In this document: in pieces, positions 8,529-16,958 of the stretch
How the letters are laid out: every line of letters starts with the position of its first letter
How positions within the stretch are numbered: the first letter of the stretch is position 1
NCBI GenBank assembly: GCA_017651265.1
Contig: JAGCDO010000047.1
Location: 1 to 64,000, forward strand
DNA length: 64,000 nt
Origin: Prevotella sp.
Lineage (GTDB): Bacteria; Bacteroidota; Bacteroidia; Bacteroidales; Bacteroidaceae
Reading direction: 5' to 3'
Position numbers and translations under genes: made by a program
The notes under the pieces: model-generated
What the model was told of the DNA's origin: nothing
Databases searched by the model: none
The model's input: the letters and a program-made list of their open reading frames with translations, nothing else

Positions 8529-10016
8529 ATGAAGAAAGTATTAATATTCCTTCTGTTGACAACAGCCATACCTCCAGTTGCAGCCCAGCAGACACTGAGC
8601 TTAGACAGTTGCAGGGCTATGGCGTTGCGCAACAACAAGCAGCTCAGCGTGTCGCGACTGAAGCAGGAGGTGGCCTCGAACACCCGTAAGTCAGTGCGCA
8701 CCAAGTACCTGCCGAAGGTAGATGCCATCGGTGGCTACGAACTGCTGAGCAAGGAGATCTCCCTGCTGAACAACCAGCAGAAGAGCAGTCTGGACAATAT
8801 CGGTACCACTACCGTAACCAGTGCCAGCGCCAAACTCCCCGAAGCCATCACCTCCATGGCCCAGCAAGGACTGATCACGCCTCAGCAGGCACAGGCTTTC
8901 GGACAGATGGCTAGTCAGTTTACTGGTCCTATGGCCGAGGCCTTGAATGGTGTGGGCACAGAAATCCGTAAGGGGTTCCGCACCAACAACAGGAACATGT
9001 TCGGGGCCGCCATCATGGTACAGCAGCCATTGTATATGGGAGGCGCCATCACTGCTGCCAACCGCATGGCCGACCTGAACGAAGAGCTCTCGGCATCATC
9101 CACCAAGGGTACCATTCAGAACACGCTGTATGATGTGGATAACACCTACTGGCTGGTGGTGTCGCTGAATCAGAAGAACAAGCTGGCCAACGGTTTCCTT
9201 GAACTGATACAGAAGCTCGACAGCGATGTTCAGAAGATGATTAAGGAAGGCGTGGCTACAAGGGCCGACGGACTGAAGGTGAGCGTGAAGGTGAACGAGG
9301 CTGAGATGGCTGTGACACAGGCAGAAGACGGACTGGCTTTGGCCAAGATGTTACTGTGCCAGCAGTGCGGACTTCCCATCGATAGTAAGATCACCCTCGA
9401 AGACGAGAACAAGGAGGAGCTGACAACCGTGGGCGACATGACCGACGGTGACATAGAGACCGCCTTGGTGAACCGCTACGAGTTGGAGATGCTGGGCAAA
9501 GCCGTTGATATCTCCAAGGAATCCACCCGTCTGGTACGCGCCGCCTATCTGCCGCAGATAGCCCTCACAGGAGGCTATATCGTTACCAATCCCAGCATGT
9601 TTAACGGTTTTGAGCATAAGTTCGGCGGTATGTGGAACATCGGAATACTGGTACGCGTACCCGTATGGAGCTGGCAGGAAGGTACCTATAAGATCCGTGC
9701 CAGCAAGGCAGCCACCAACATCGCCAACATGGAACTGGCCGAAGCCACCGAACTCATTGAGCTGCAGGTGAACCAGAGTCAGTTTAAGATGCGCGAAGCC
9801 AACAAGAAATACAGCATGAGTCTGAAGAACGTGGAGAAGGCCGAAGAGAACCTTCGCTGCGCGAACTTAGGATTTGCCGAGGGTGTGATGACCGCCACTG
9901 AGGTGATGGAAGCGCAGACCGCCTGGCTGCAGGCTCAAACGCAGAAGATTGATGCCGAGATCGACCTCCACTTGTCGCAGATTGGTATGAAGAAAGCTCT
10001 GGGAATTCTTCAGTAA
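8529..10016 (+). CDS. TolC-family outer-membrane efflux channel
   Basis: An outer-membrane factor that would form the exit duct of a tripartite exporter. It has 495 residues; the signal peptide spans 1-19 (ends VAA), then two OEP repeats of long alpha-helical hairpins alternate with short strands, for example 'VQQPLYMGGAITAANRMADLNEE' type features at about 160-185, the usual landmark of the family. It is followed after a repeat-filled 77-base gap by the membrane-fusion gene and two ABC-2 permeases in the same direction, which fits a drug or metabolite exporter. Substrate unknown. Confidence 0.9.
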   Translation: MKKVLIFLLLTTAIPPVAAQQTLSLDSCRAMALRNNKQLSVSRLKQEVASNTRKSVRTKYLPKVDAIGGYELLSKEISLLNNQQKSSLDNIGTTTVTSASAKLPEAITSMAQQGLITPQQAQAFGQMASQFTGPMAEALNGVGTEIRKGFRTNNRNMFGAAIMVQQPLYMGGAITAANRMADLNEELSASSTKGTIQNTLYDVDNTYWLVVSLNQKNKLANGFLELIQKLDSDVQKMIKEGVATRADGLKVSVKVNEAEMAVTQAEDGLALAKMLLCQQCGLPIDSKITLEDENKEELTTVGDMTDGDIETALVNRYELEMLGKAVDISKESTRLVRAAYLPQIALTGGYIVTNPSMFNGFEHKFGGMWNIGILVRVPVWSWQEGTYKIRASKAATNIANMELAEATELIELQVNQSQFKMREANKKYSMSLKNVEKAEENLRCANLGFAEGVMTATEVMEAQTAWLQAQTQKIDAEIDLHLSQIGMKKALGILQ

Positions 10017-10092
10017 AGAATTGAAGGATTGAAAAATTGAAGAATTGAAGATAAAGATCAAAGTTCAAAGTTCAAAGTTCAAAGTTAATTGA
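10017..10092. repeat. Heptad array filling the tolC-hlyD gap
   Basis: Starts at the tolC stop codon. GAATTGAAGGATTGAA-like units give way to AAAGTTC units repeated three times. It reaches to within a few bases of the next start codon and leaves no room for a normal ribosome-binding site. Confidence 0.8.
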
Positions 10093-10093
10093 T

Positions 10094-11080
10094 ATGTCAG
10101 CAAAACAACAACATAACAACATCCTGCTCGCCATACTTGGCTTTATAGCAGTGGTCGTGATCGTTGCCCTGATCGGTTTCTTCACCATCGATCAGAAACC
10201 GGATGAGATTCAGGGTGAAGTGGAAGTGTCGGAATACCGCGTATCAAGTAAGGTACCGGGACGTATTCTTGAACTTCGCGTGAAAGAAGGTGATTTCGTA
10301 CGGGTGGGTGATACCCTTGCCATCCTTGATGCCCCTGAGGTGCGGGCAAAGAAAACGCAGGCACAGAGTGCTGAGGATGCAGCTGCAGCGATGAGTCAGA
10401 TGGCTCAGCGTGGCGCCCGCAAGCAGCAGGTACAGGCTGCCTACGAGCTATGGCAACAAGCCAAGGCTGCCGCGGAGGTCACGAAGAAAAGCTACGACCG
10501 TGTGCAGCGGTTGTTCAACGAAGGGGTGATTACCGCCCAGAAGCGCGACGAGGTGTTCGCTCAGTACAAAGCTAGCGAAGCACAAGAGAAAGCCGCAAAG
10601 AGTCAGTATGACATGGCTGTTGAAGGTGCTCGCGCTGAGGAGAAAGCAGCCGCCGTCGCCCAAGTGAACCGCGCCCGCGGTGCTGTGGCCGAAGTAAACT
10701 CCTATATACGCGAAACCGTTCAGGTGGCGCAGATGGAAGGCGAGGTGAGCGATATCTATCCGAAGGTCGGCGAGTTGGTTGGAACAGGTGCTCCCATCAT
10801 GAGCATTGCCGTGATGAACGACATGTGGGGAACCTTCAATGTGCGTGAAGACCAGTTGGAAGGTATGACTGTCGGCTCTGAGTTCACCGCCTATAGTCCG
10901 GCCTTCAAGAAAGACCTGAAGATGAAGGTGTATTACATCAAGGATCAGGGTTCGTTTGCTGTCTGGAAGGCCACCAAGGCCAACGGTCAGTACGACTTGA
11001 AGACCTTCGAGGTAAAGGCCCGTCCGGTGGAGAAGTTCGAAGGTCTGCGACCAGGAATGTCGCTCATTATTAAGAATTGA
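10094..11080 (+). CDS. HlyD/EmrA-type periplasmic adaptor (membrane-fusion protein)
   Basis: A 328-residue adaptor linking an inner-membrane transporter to TolC. It has one N-terminal membrane helix (about 10-32), a first lipoyl half with 'VSSKVPGRILELRVKEGDFV' (about 50-70), an Ala/Lys/Glu coiled-coil hairpin (about 95-205), the second lipoyl half 'EGEVSDIYPKVGELVGTGAP' (about 215-235) and a beta-barrel. The order TolC, adaptor, permease, permease is that of YbhG/YbhSR- or YhiI-type exporters. The stop codon TGA runs directly into a TAGTTGACAGTTGA array. Confidence 0.92.
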   Translation: MSAKQQHNNILLAILGFIAVVVIVALIGFFTIDQKPDEIQGEVEVSEYRVSSKVPGRILELRVKEGDFVRVGDTLAILDAPEVRAKKTQAQSAEDAAAAMSQMAQRGARKQQVQAAYELWQQAKAAAEVTKKSYDRVQRLFNEGVITAQKRDEVFAQYKASEAQEKAAKSQYDMAVEGARAEEKAAAVAQVNRARGAVAEVNSYIRETVQVAQMEGEVSDIYPKVGELVGTGAPIMSIAVMNDMWGTFNVREDQLEGMTVGSEFTAYSPAFKKDLKMKVYYIKDQGSFAVWKATKANGQYDLKTFEVKARPVEKFEGLRPGMSLIIKN

Positions 11081-11097
11081 TAGTTGACAGTTGAGAG
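11081..11097. repeat. Short heptad array before a TTG start
   Basis: TAGTTGACAGTTGAGAG fills the whole gap between the adaptor stop and the next start codon. Confidence 0.7.
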
Positions 11098-12273
11098 TTG
11101 AAGGCTAATGCATTGACACGTTTATTCAGTATTGCCCGTCGTGAATGCGGCATACTGCGAAGGAACCCCATCTATGGTTTCTGCATGGTGGTGTTCCCTG
11201 TTGCTGTCATTGTGTTCTTCACCACCGTCCTCGGACAAGGGCAGCCCAACGATATGCCCGTGGGCATTGTCGATCTTGACAACACCTCCACAACCCGCGC
11301 CTTGATTCGTCAGCTCGACGGTTTCCAGACCAGTAAGGTGGTGGGCTACTACAACAGTATGCAAGAGGCACGAGAGGCCATCCAGCGGAATAAGATCTAT
11401 GCCTTCCTGTATGTACCTGAAGGAACAACAAGAGACCTGCTGGCTTCCAGACGACCGAAGATTTCGTTCTATTACAGCTACACCTCGCTTACGGCGGGAT
11501 CGTTGCTGTATCGCGACCTCAAGACCATCAGTACGCTGGGTTCTGCGGCGTTGGGAAAGAAAACCATGCAGGCTAAGGGTTTCACACCAGAGCAGACCAT
11601 GGCTATGCTGCAACCCATCACCATCGACCTGCACCCTGTGAACAATCCTTGGGTGAACTACAACCTCTACCTCAGCGCCTTGCTGATACCAGGTATCATC
11701 ATGCTCTTCATCTTCCTCATCACCGCCTATTCCATCGGTACGGAACTGAAGTTCAAGACCTCCCAGCAGCTGATGAGGATTGCGGGAGACGACATCCATT
11801 TGGCACTGTTAGGGAAGCTACTGCCCCACACACTGATATTCCTTACGGTCACCTACGGCTATCTGTGGTATCTCTTCGGCTTCCTTCACTTCCCGCATCA
11901 GGGCAGTGTATGGATGCTCTTGTTGTTAGGATTCCTCGCCGTGGTTTCTTCTCAGAGCTTCGGGGTATTCGCTTTCGGGTTGTTCCCCTCGTTGCGTATG
12001 TCGATGAGTATCTGCTCGCTGTGGGCAATGCTGAGTTTCACGGTCAGCGGCTTCACCTTCCCGTTAAGGGCAATGGACGGGCCTTTTCAGACAGCGGCTC
12101 AGCTGTTTCCTCTGCGACACTTTTATATGATCTACCAGATGTGCTGCTTCAATGGCTATCCGTGGCATCTGGCATGGTTTAACTTCATGGCTATGGGCAT
12201 CTTCATCATCCTGCCGCTATTCGTGGCGCGCAACATCAAGAGGGCGATGCTGGAGTATGTGTACATTCCGTAA
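11098..12273 (+). CDS. ABC-2 type transporter permease, first subunit
   Basis: A 391-residue inner-membrane permease of the ABC2_membrane_3 type. It has one N-terminal membrane helix (about 22-42), a periplasmic domain of about 130 residues starting 'VGIVDLDNTSTTRALIRQLD', and five to six C-terminal helices (about 180-375). The start is TTG: an in-frame stop lies two codons upstream (TGA at 11092), and the first downstream ATG would remove the N-terminal helix. The original start may have been altered by the adjoining repeat. No ATPase gene is in the cluster. Confidence 0.87.
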   Translation: MKANALTRLFSIARRECGILRRNPIYGFCMVVFPVAVIVFFTTVLGQGQPNDMPVGIVDLDNTSTTRALIRQLDGFQTSKVVGYYNSMQEAREAIQRNKIYAFLYVPEGTTRDLLASRRPKISFYYSYTSLTAGSLLYRDLKTISTLGSAALGKKTMQAKGFTPEQTMAMLQPITIDLHPVNNPWVNYNLYLSALLIPGIIMLFIFLITAYSIGTELKFKTSQQLMRIAGDDIHLALLGKLLPHTLIFLTVTYGYLWYLFGFLHFPHQGSVWMLLLLGFLAVVSSQSFGVFAFGLFPSLRMSMSICSLWAMLSFTVSGFTFPLRAMDGPFQTAAQLFPLRHFYMIYQMCCFNGYPWHLAWFNFMAMGIFIILPLFVARNIKRAMLEYVYIP

Positions 12274-12316
12274 AGTTTATAGTTCAAAGTTCATAGTTCA
12301 TAGTTCAAAGTTTAGT
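12274..12316. repeat. Heptad array between the two permease genes
   Basis: ATAGTTC/AAAGTTC units repeated, starting at the stop codon of the first permease and ending just before the ATG at 12317. Confidence 0.8.
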
Positions 12317-13576
12317 ATGGATAAAGAAAAAGGATTATGGGGACAGATTAACGAAGGCATTCACGATGCCTGCTATATCTGGGCAAAGGAGATGAAGGCC
12401 ACCGTAAAGGACGAGGGCGTACTCATCTTCTTCTTCCTCGTGCCCCTCTTCTATCCCCTACTCTATTCATGGGCTTACAATAACGAAACGATACACAATG
12501 TGCCTGTGGCCGTTGTGGATATGAGTCATTCGCAGATGAGCCGTCAGTTCATCCGTGAATACAATGCCTCTCCCGACGTGAAGGTGGCGTATAAGTGTAA
12601 CGATATGAGCGAGGCCAAGGACTTGGTGCAGAAACAGGTGGTTGACGGTATTGTGTATATCCCTGCCGACTTCGCCTTACGACTGAATCGCATGGAGCAG
12701 GCCAGCATCAGTGTGTACACCGATATGAGCTTGATGATGACCTACAAAGCCATCTACCAATCGGCGCAGGCTGTGGCCTCCGACCTCGGTGCGAAGATGA
12801 AGGTGGCACTGAGTGGGAACACCACGCATCGGGAAGACGAGATTACCGTGCAGCCGTTGGCCTACGAGGAGGTAGCCATTTTCAACCCCTCAGGTGGCTA
12901 CGGCAGCTTTCTCCTTCCCGCCGTACTTATCTTGATTATCCAGCAAACACTGGTATTGGGTATCGGCTTGGCTGCAGGAACGGCACGCGAGAACAACCGC
13001 TATCAGGACCTGGTTCCTATCAGTCGTCATTACAACGGACTGTTCCGTATTGTGTTCGGTAAGTCGATGTGCTATTTCATGGTAGCTGCCGTTACCAGTT
13101 CGTGGCTTGTACTGGCCATACCTCGTTTCTTCGGCTTCCCTTCCCTGTTCCGCGTCAGCGATGTTATCGGACTGCTCTTCCCCTATGTCCTGGCATGTAT
13201 CTTCTTTGGCATGTTCGTCAGCTGTATCATACGCTATCGCGAGAATGTCATCCTGCTGGTTGTCTTTGCCAGTCTGCCCCTGCTCTTCCTCAGTGGTGTG
13301 TCATGGCCGCAGAACAACATCCCCGGCTATTGGCAGGGCTTCTCTTGGTTATTCCCCAGTACCTTTGGTGCCCGGGGCTTCATCCGCATTAACACCATGG
13401 GAGCCACCTTGCATGATGTTCGTCCAGAGTATGTCTGCTTGTGGATCCAAGCCATTGCCTATTTCCTTGCCACCTGCGCAGTTTATCGCTACCAGATTCT
13501 CAATACCCGTCGTCATGCACTTGAACGACTGGAGTATATGAAGGAACGGGCAGAACAAGCAAAGAAGAAAGATTAG
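12317..13576 (+). CDS. ABC-2 type transporter permease, second subunit
   Basis: A 419-residue paralogue of the preceding permease with the same topology: an N-terminal helix (about 35-55), a periplasmic domain beginning 'VAVVDMSHSQMSRQFIREYN', then about five C-terminal helices and a basic, glutamate-rich cytoplasmic tail. The ATG at 12317 is chosen because upstream codons are repeat-derived. The two permeases would pair as a heterodimer. Without an adjacent ATP-binding gene they must borrow one encoded elsewhere, or the ABC-2 fold works differently here. The stop is one base from the end of the convergent mrp gene. Confidence 0.87.
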   Translation: MDKEKGLWGQINEGIHDACYIWAKEMKATVKDEGVLIFFFLVPLFYPLLYSWAYNNETIHNVPVAVVDMSHSQMSRQFIREYNASPDVKVAYKCNDMSEAKDLVQKQVVDGIVYIPADFALRLNRMEQASISVYTDMSLMMTYKAIYQSAQAVASDLGAKMKVALSGNTTHREDEITVQPLAYEEVAIFNPSGGYGSFLLPAVLILIIQQTLVLGIGLAAGTARENNRYQDLVPISRHYNGLFRIVFGKSMCYFMVAAVTSSWLVLAIPRFFGFPSLFRVSDVIGLLFPYVLACIFFGMFVSCIIRYRENVILLVVFASLPLLFLSGVSWPQNNIPGYWQGFSWLFPSTFGARGFIRINTMGATLHDVRPEYVCLWIQAIAYFLATCAVYRYQILNTRRHALERLEYMKERAEQAKKKD

Positions 13577-13577
13577 T

Positions 13578-14711
13578 CTATTTCATTCCTACAATCTTCG
13601 TGGCTGCCTGTTCTTTGTTACGACGGTTTGTAACGGTAACAACCGCCTGTGCCAGATTGAGGAAGGCAATACCTGTCATGGTATCACTGTTGAGGGCTGC
13701 GGGTGTTCCCTGATCACCGTTTTCGCAGATACCCTGAACAATGGGAATCTGGGCCAGTAAGGGAACCTGCAGTTCTTCAGCCAATTGTTTACAACCCTCC
13801 TTACCGAAGATATAGTATTTGTTTTCGGGCAGTTCGGCAGGGGTAAACCACGCCATATTCTCGATGAGTCCTAGAATGGGTACGTTCACCTTCTCATTGC
13901 GGTACATATCCACTCCCTTACGGGCATCAGCCAAGGCCACCTGCTGCGGTGTGGAAACAATCACGGCACCTGTAATGGCCAGCGTCTGTAACAAGGTGAG
14001 ATGAATATCGGATGTGCCCGGCGGTGTATCCAGGATGAAATAATCCAGTTCACCCCAGTCGGCATCGGCAATGAGCTGCTTCAACGCATTCGAGGCCATG
14101 CCGCCACGCCATAGAGTGGCCGTCTGCGGACTCACGAAGAAGCCAATAGACAACAGTTTCACCCCATATTTCTCAATCGGACAAATCAGGTCACGCCCAT
14201 CCACATGCACAGCATAAGGGCGTTCCTCTTCCACACCGAACATCTTGGGAATGGAAGGACCGAAGATATCCGTATCCAGGAGTCCTACCTTATACCCTAA
14301 TCGGGCCAAGGCAATGGCCAGGTTCACGGCCACGGTACTCTTACCCACACCACCTTTACCGCTGCTCACGCCAATGATGTTCTTCACCCCAGGTAGCATC
14401 TGTCCCACCTCAGGACGTGGCTTCGACTTGAACTCCGTCACAATCTCCACCTCCACCTCTTCAGGATCTTCCACCTTCTGACAATGGTATTTGATGGCCG
14501 CCTCGGCAGCCTTTACGGTCGACTTCAAGAACGGATCGGTGTCGCGGGGGAACTCCAGCACCACCTTCACTTTCCAGTTCTCACCATCGCCCTGCGGAGC
14601 AGCCACACTGGGTGTATCGGCCACCATGCCACTCTCCACGAGGTTCTTCTTTGTGCCGGCATACGTCACTGTTGCCAGCGCTTCCATAATCAATTGGGGA
14701 TATAGTACCAT
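13578..14711 (-). CDS. Mrp/NBP35-family iron-sulfur carrier ATPase
   Basis: A P-loop ATPase (also called ApbC) that binds and transfers Fe-S clusters to apoproteins. It has about 377 residues from the ATG at 14711: an N-terminal DUF59/MIP18 domain (about 1-90), then the ParA/MinD-like domain with the deviant Walker motif SGKGGVGKST (about 117-126) and 'DILDTPPGTSD'-type Walker B. The C-terminal Cys-X-X-Cys of many Mrp proteins is absent; the equivalent stretch reads WFTPAELPENKYYIFG, which I recall as usual in Bacteroidetes homologues. Its promoter (14722-14752) lies only 10 bases upstream, so the leader is very short. Confidence 0.92.
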   Translation of the reverse strand: MVLYPQLIMEALATVTYAGTKKNLVESGMVADTPSVAAPQGDGENWKVKVVLEFPRDTDPFLKSTVKAAEAAIKYHCQKVEDPEEVEVEIVTEFKSKPRPEVGQMLPGVKNIIGVSSGKGGVGKSTVAVNLAIALARLGYKVGLLDTDIFGPSIPKMFGVEEERPYAVHVDGRDLICPIEKYGVKLLSIGFFVSPQTATLWRGGMASNALKQLIADADWGELDYFILDTPPGTSDIHLTLLQTLAITGAVIVSTPQQVALADARKGVDMYRNEKVNVPILGLIENMAWFTPAELPENKYYIFGKEGCKQLAEELQVPLLAQIPIVQGICENGDQGTPAALNSDTMTGIAFLNLAQAVVTVTNRRNKEQAATKIVGMK

Positions 14712-14714
14712 CTT

Positions 14715-14800
14715 TTTTCTGCAAAGGTACGAATAAGTGAGCGGAAAACAAAACAAATTCATTTGTTTTTATTCCCGAACGGGAGTACCTTCGGCGAAGC
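14715..14800. repeat. Palindromic promoter-bearing element, copy A
   Basis: Read on the minus strand: CTCCCGTTCGGGAATAAAAA, a hairpin centred on CAAATGAATTTG, then CGCTCACTTATTCGTACCTT and TGC. The second arm carries the TACCTTTG box of mrp. Similar elements lie at 24890-24985, 47081-47147, 58216-58298 and 59928-60010. A second partial repeat (GTACCTTCGGCGAA-type) continues to about 14840. Confidence 0.65.
14722..14752 (-). promoter_or_regulatory. Promoter of mrp
   Basis: TTTG (14749-14752 on the minus strand), 19 bases, TACCTTTG (14722-14729), with the start codon 10 bases further on. Confidence 0.8.
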
Positions 14801-14842
14801 CAAAGTACGATTAAGCGAGCGAAAGTACCTTCGGCGAATGCT

Positions 14843-15262
14843 TTATTTTGCATTCTGCTTAAACCCGAAGGTATAGAAGATGTCGCCAGCGGTGACTAAC
14901 AACCTGAGCGGCCGTTCCTTTTCTGTTGTATTGGCTTCAAAGGTGACATGGAGTTTGTTGCCCACCATTTCAACCTTAAACCAATCGGTGACAATGGTAT
15001 GGTAGTTATTGTCTTCGCGAGGGGGAGAGTATTGTCTTAATCCATCTGCCGCTCCTTCTAACCAAGGAGAAGAATAGTTCTTGCAGGTGAATGTGAGTGT
15101 TCCTCCATCTACAGGGATTTCATGAATAATATCGGTTTTCTCATCCGAATTGTCGACTGTCCAAACCATCGGATCCCAATCACCAACTTTTTCAACAAAA
15201 TCACACGCAGTGAGGACTGTAAGCACCATAAGGGCGCCAAGAAGAATCTTTGTAGCTTTCAT
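14843..15262 (-). CDS. Small lipoprotein with a BACON-like beta domain
   Basis: 139 residues with a lipoprotein signal peptide; the lipobox is LTAC with the lipidated Cys at about 20. The mature part has a PVDGGTLTFTCKN strand (about 50-62) and a C-terminal 'WFKVEMVGNKLHVTFEANTT' strand pair, the arrangement seen in BACON-type immunoglobulin-like domains of Bacteroidetes surface lipoproteins. The assignment is by pattern only. It stands alone between mrp and trpB. Confidence 0.65.
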   Translation of the reverse strand: MKATKILLGALMVLTVLTACDFVEKVGDWDPMVWTVDNSDEKTDIIHEIPVDGGTLTFTCKNYSSPWLEGAADGLRQYSPPREDNNYHTIVTDWFKVEMVGNKLHVTFEANTTEKERPLRLLVTAGDIFYTFGFKQNAK

Positions 15263-15529
15263 TTCTTTTTAGTATTTATACGTTCATTCATGTTTGAGCT
15301 TCGCGTTTGCTCCACTCTTTCATTAAATGCAGAAAAGCCAAAATCTTGCATCGTGTAATGTTAAAAAATAATAACCACAGCGAGAAGTTTTGCTTTCTTC
15401 CTATCAAGTTGAATGATTATATACTCTTTAACTCAATTTTTGTTCAAATATTGTAAGAATTTCTTGCATAATTGCACAAAAAGCCGTAATTTCGCGCCGA
15501 AATGAATATAACCCATAAAAAAGACAATC

Positions 15530-16888
15530 ATGAGCAAACAAAAGAAATTCATTTTACAAGAGAGTGAGATCCCTACCCAGTGGTATAACATACAGGCCGA
15601 CATGCCCAACAAACCCATGCCGCCCATCCATCCGGTTACCAAGGAACCGCTTGGCGTTGAAGACCTTGCCCATATCTTCCCCAGGGAGTGCTGTGTACAG
15701 GAGTTGGATACCGAGCACCGCTGGATTGACATCCCTGAGGATGTGCTGGAGAAATACAAGTATTACCGCTCCACACCGCTGGTGCGTGCCTATGCTTTGG
15801 AAGAGGCACTTGGAACACCGGCCCATATCTATTTCAAGAACGAGAGTACCAACCCCTTAGGTTCGCACAAGATCAATTCTGCCCTGGCCCAGTGCTACTA
15901 TGCCAAGCAGGAGGGCACGAAGAACGTGACTACCGAGACAGGTGCCGGACAATGGGGTGCTGCCCTGAGCTATGCCGCTAAGATCTACGGACTCGACTGT
16001 GCTGTCTATCAGGTGAAGATCACCATGCAGCAGAAGCCCTACCGCAGCAGTATCATGCGCACCTTCGGTGCTGTGGTTGAAGGTTCTCCTTCGATGTCAA
16101 CACGTGCCGGTAAGGATATCCTGACCAAGGATCCCACGCATAGCGGTTCATTAGGAACAGCCATCTCTGAGGCTGTTGAGCTGGCCACCACCACTCCGAA
16201 CTGTAAATACACCCTGGGCTCAGTGCTGAACCATGTAGGTTTGCATCAGACCATCATCGGTCTGGAGGCAGAGAAGCAGATGGCCATGGCAGGTGAATAT
16301 CCCGACACGGTGATTGGCTGCTTCGGTGGCGGTTCCAACTTCGGTGGTATCGCCTTCCCGTTCATGCGTCATAACCTGTTGGATGGAAAGAAGACCGAGT
16401 TTATTGCTGCCGAGCCCGACAGCTGTCCGAAGCTCACCCGCGGTCAGTTCCGTTACGACTTCGGTGACGAGGCTGGCTATACCCCGCTGCTGCCGATGTT
16501 TACCTTAGGTCATAACTTCAAGCCGAGTAACATCCACGCTGGCGGTCTGCGCTACCACGGTGCCGGTATGATTATCTCCCAGCTCATCAAGGACGGACTG
16601 ATGAAGGGTGTTGACATCCCGCAGCTCGAGACCTTCGAGGCCGGTATGCTCTTTGCCCGTACAGAGGGTATCATTCCCGCTCCCGAGAGCTGTCACGCTA
16701 TTGCCGCTACCATCCGCGAGGCCAACAAGTGCAAGGAGACAGGCGAGGAGAAGGTCATCCTGTTCAACCTCTCCGGTCATGGACTCATCGATATGCCGTC
16801 TTACGAGGCCTTCATTAAGGGTGACCTGCAGAACTACACGGTTACCGACGAGATGATTGCTGAGAACTTGGCAGAGTTGGACAAGTAG
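15530..16888 (+). CDS. trpB: TrpB2-type tryptophan synthase beta chain
   Basis: A PLP-dependent enzyme that condenses indole and serine to tryptophan. At 452 residues it is longer than TrpB1 (about 400) and fits the TrpB2 class, which is often uncoupled from TrpA. The PLP lysine lies in GSHKINSA (K114), and the phosphate-binding loop CFGGGSNFGG is at about 263-272. No trpA or other trp gene is adjacent, so it may salvage indole. A weak promoter-like TAATTTCG lies about 30 bases upstream. The stop codon is followed at once by a TAGTTGACAG array. Confidence 0.93.
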   Translation: MSKQKKFILQESEIPTQWYNIQADMPNKPMPPIHPVTKEPLGVEDLAHIFPRECCVQELDTEHRWIDIPEDVLEKYKYYRSTPLVRAYALEEALGTPAHIYFKNESTNPLGSHKINSALAQCYYAKQEGTKNVTTETGAGQWGAALSYAAKIYGLDCAVYQVKITMQQKPYRSSIMRTFGAVVEGSPSMSTRAGKDILTKDPTHSGSLGTAISEAVELATTTPNCKYTLGSVLNHVGLHQTIIGLEAEKQMAMAGEYPDTVIGCFGGGSNFGGIAFPFMRHNLLDGKKTEFIAAEPDSCPKLTRGQFRYDFGDEAGYTPLLPMFTLGHNFKPSNIHAGGLRYHGAGMIISQLIKDGLMKGVDIPQLETFEAGMLFARTEGIIPAPESCHAIAATIREANKCKETGEEKVILFNLSGHGLIDMPSYEAFIKGDLQNYTVTDEMIAENLAELDK

Positions 16889-16958
16889 GTGATAGTTGAT
16901 AGTTGACAATTGACAGTTGACAGTTGACAGTTGACAGTTGATAGTTGAAAGTTGAAAG
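16889..16958. repeat. Heptad array between convergent trpB and mfd
   Basis: GATAGTTGATAGTTGACAAT, then ACAGTTG repeated four times and AAAGTTG twice. It starts at the trpB stop codon and ends at the mfd stop codon. Confidence 0.88.

Noticed and set aside
11649-12182. Alternative frame inside the first ABC-2 permease
   Set aside because: It is fully contained in a gene with convincing membrane topology; codon content is unnatural.
15263-15529. Possible leader-type regulation (attenuator or T-box) before trpB
   Set aside because: No tryptophan-rich leader peptide, T-box motif or convincing alternative hairpins were found; only a weak promoter-like box is visible.
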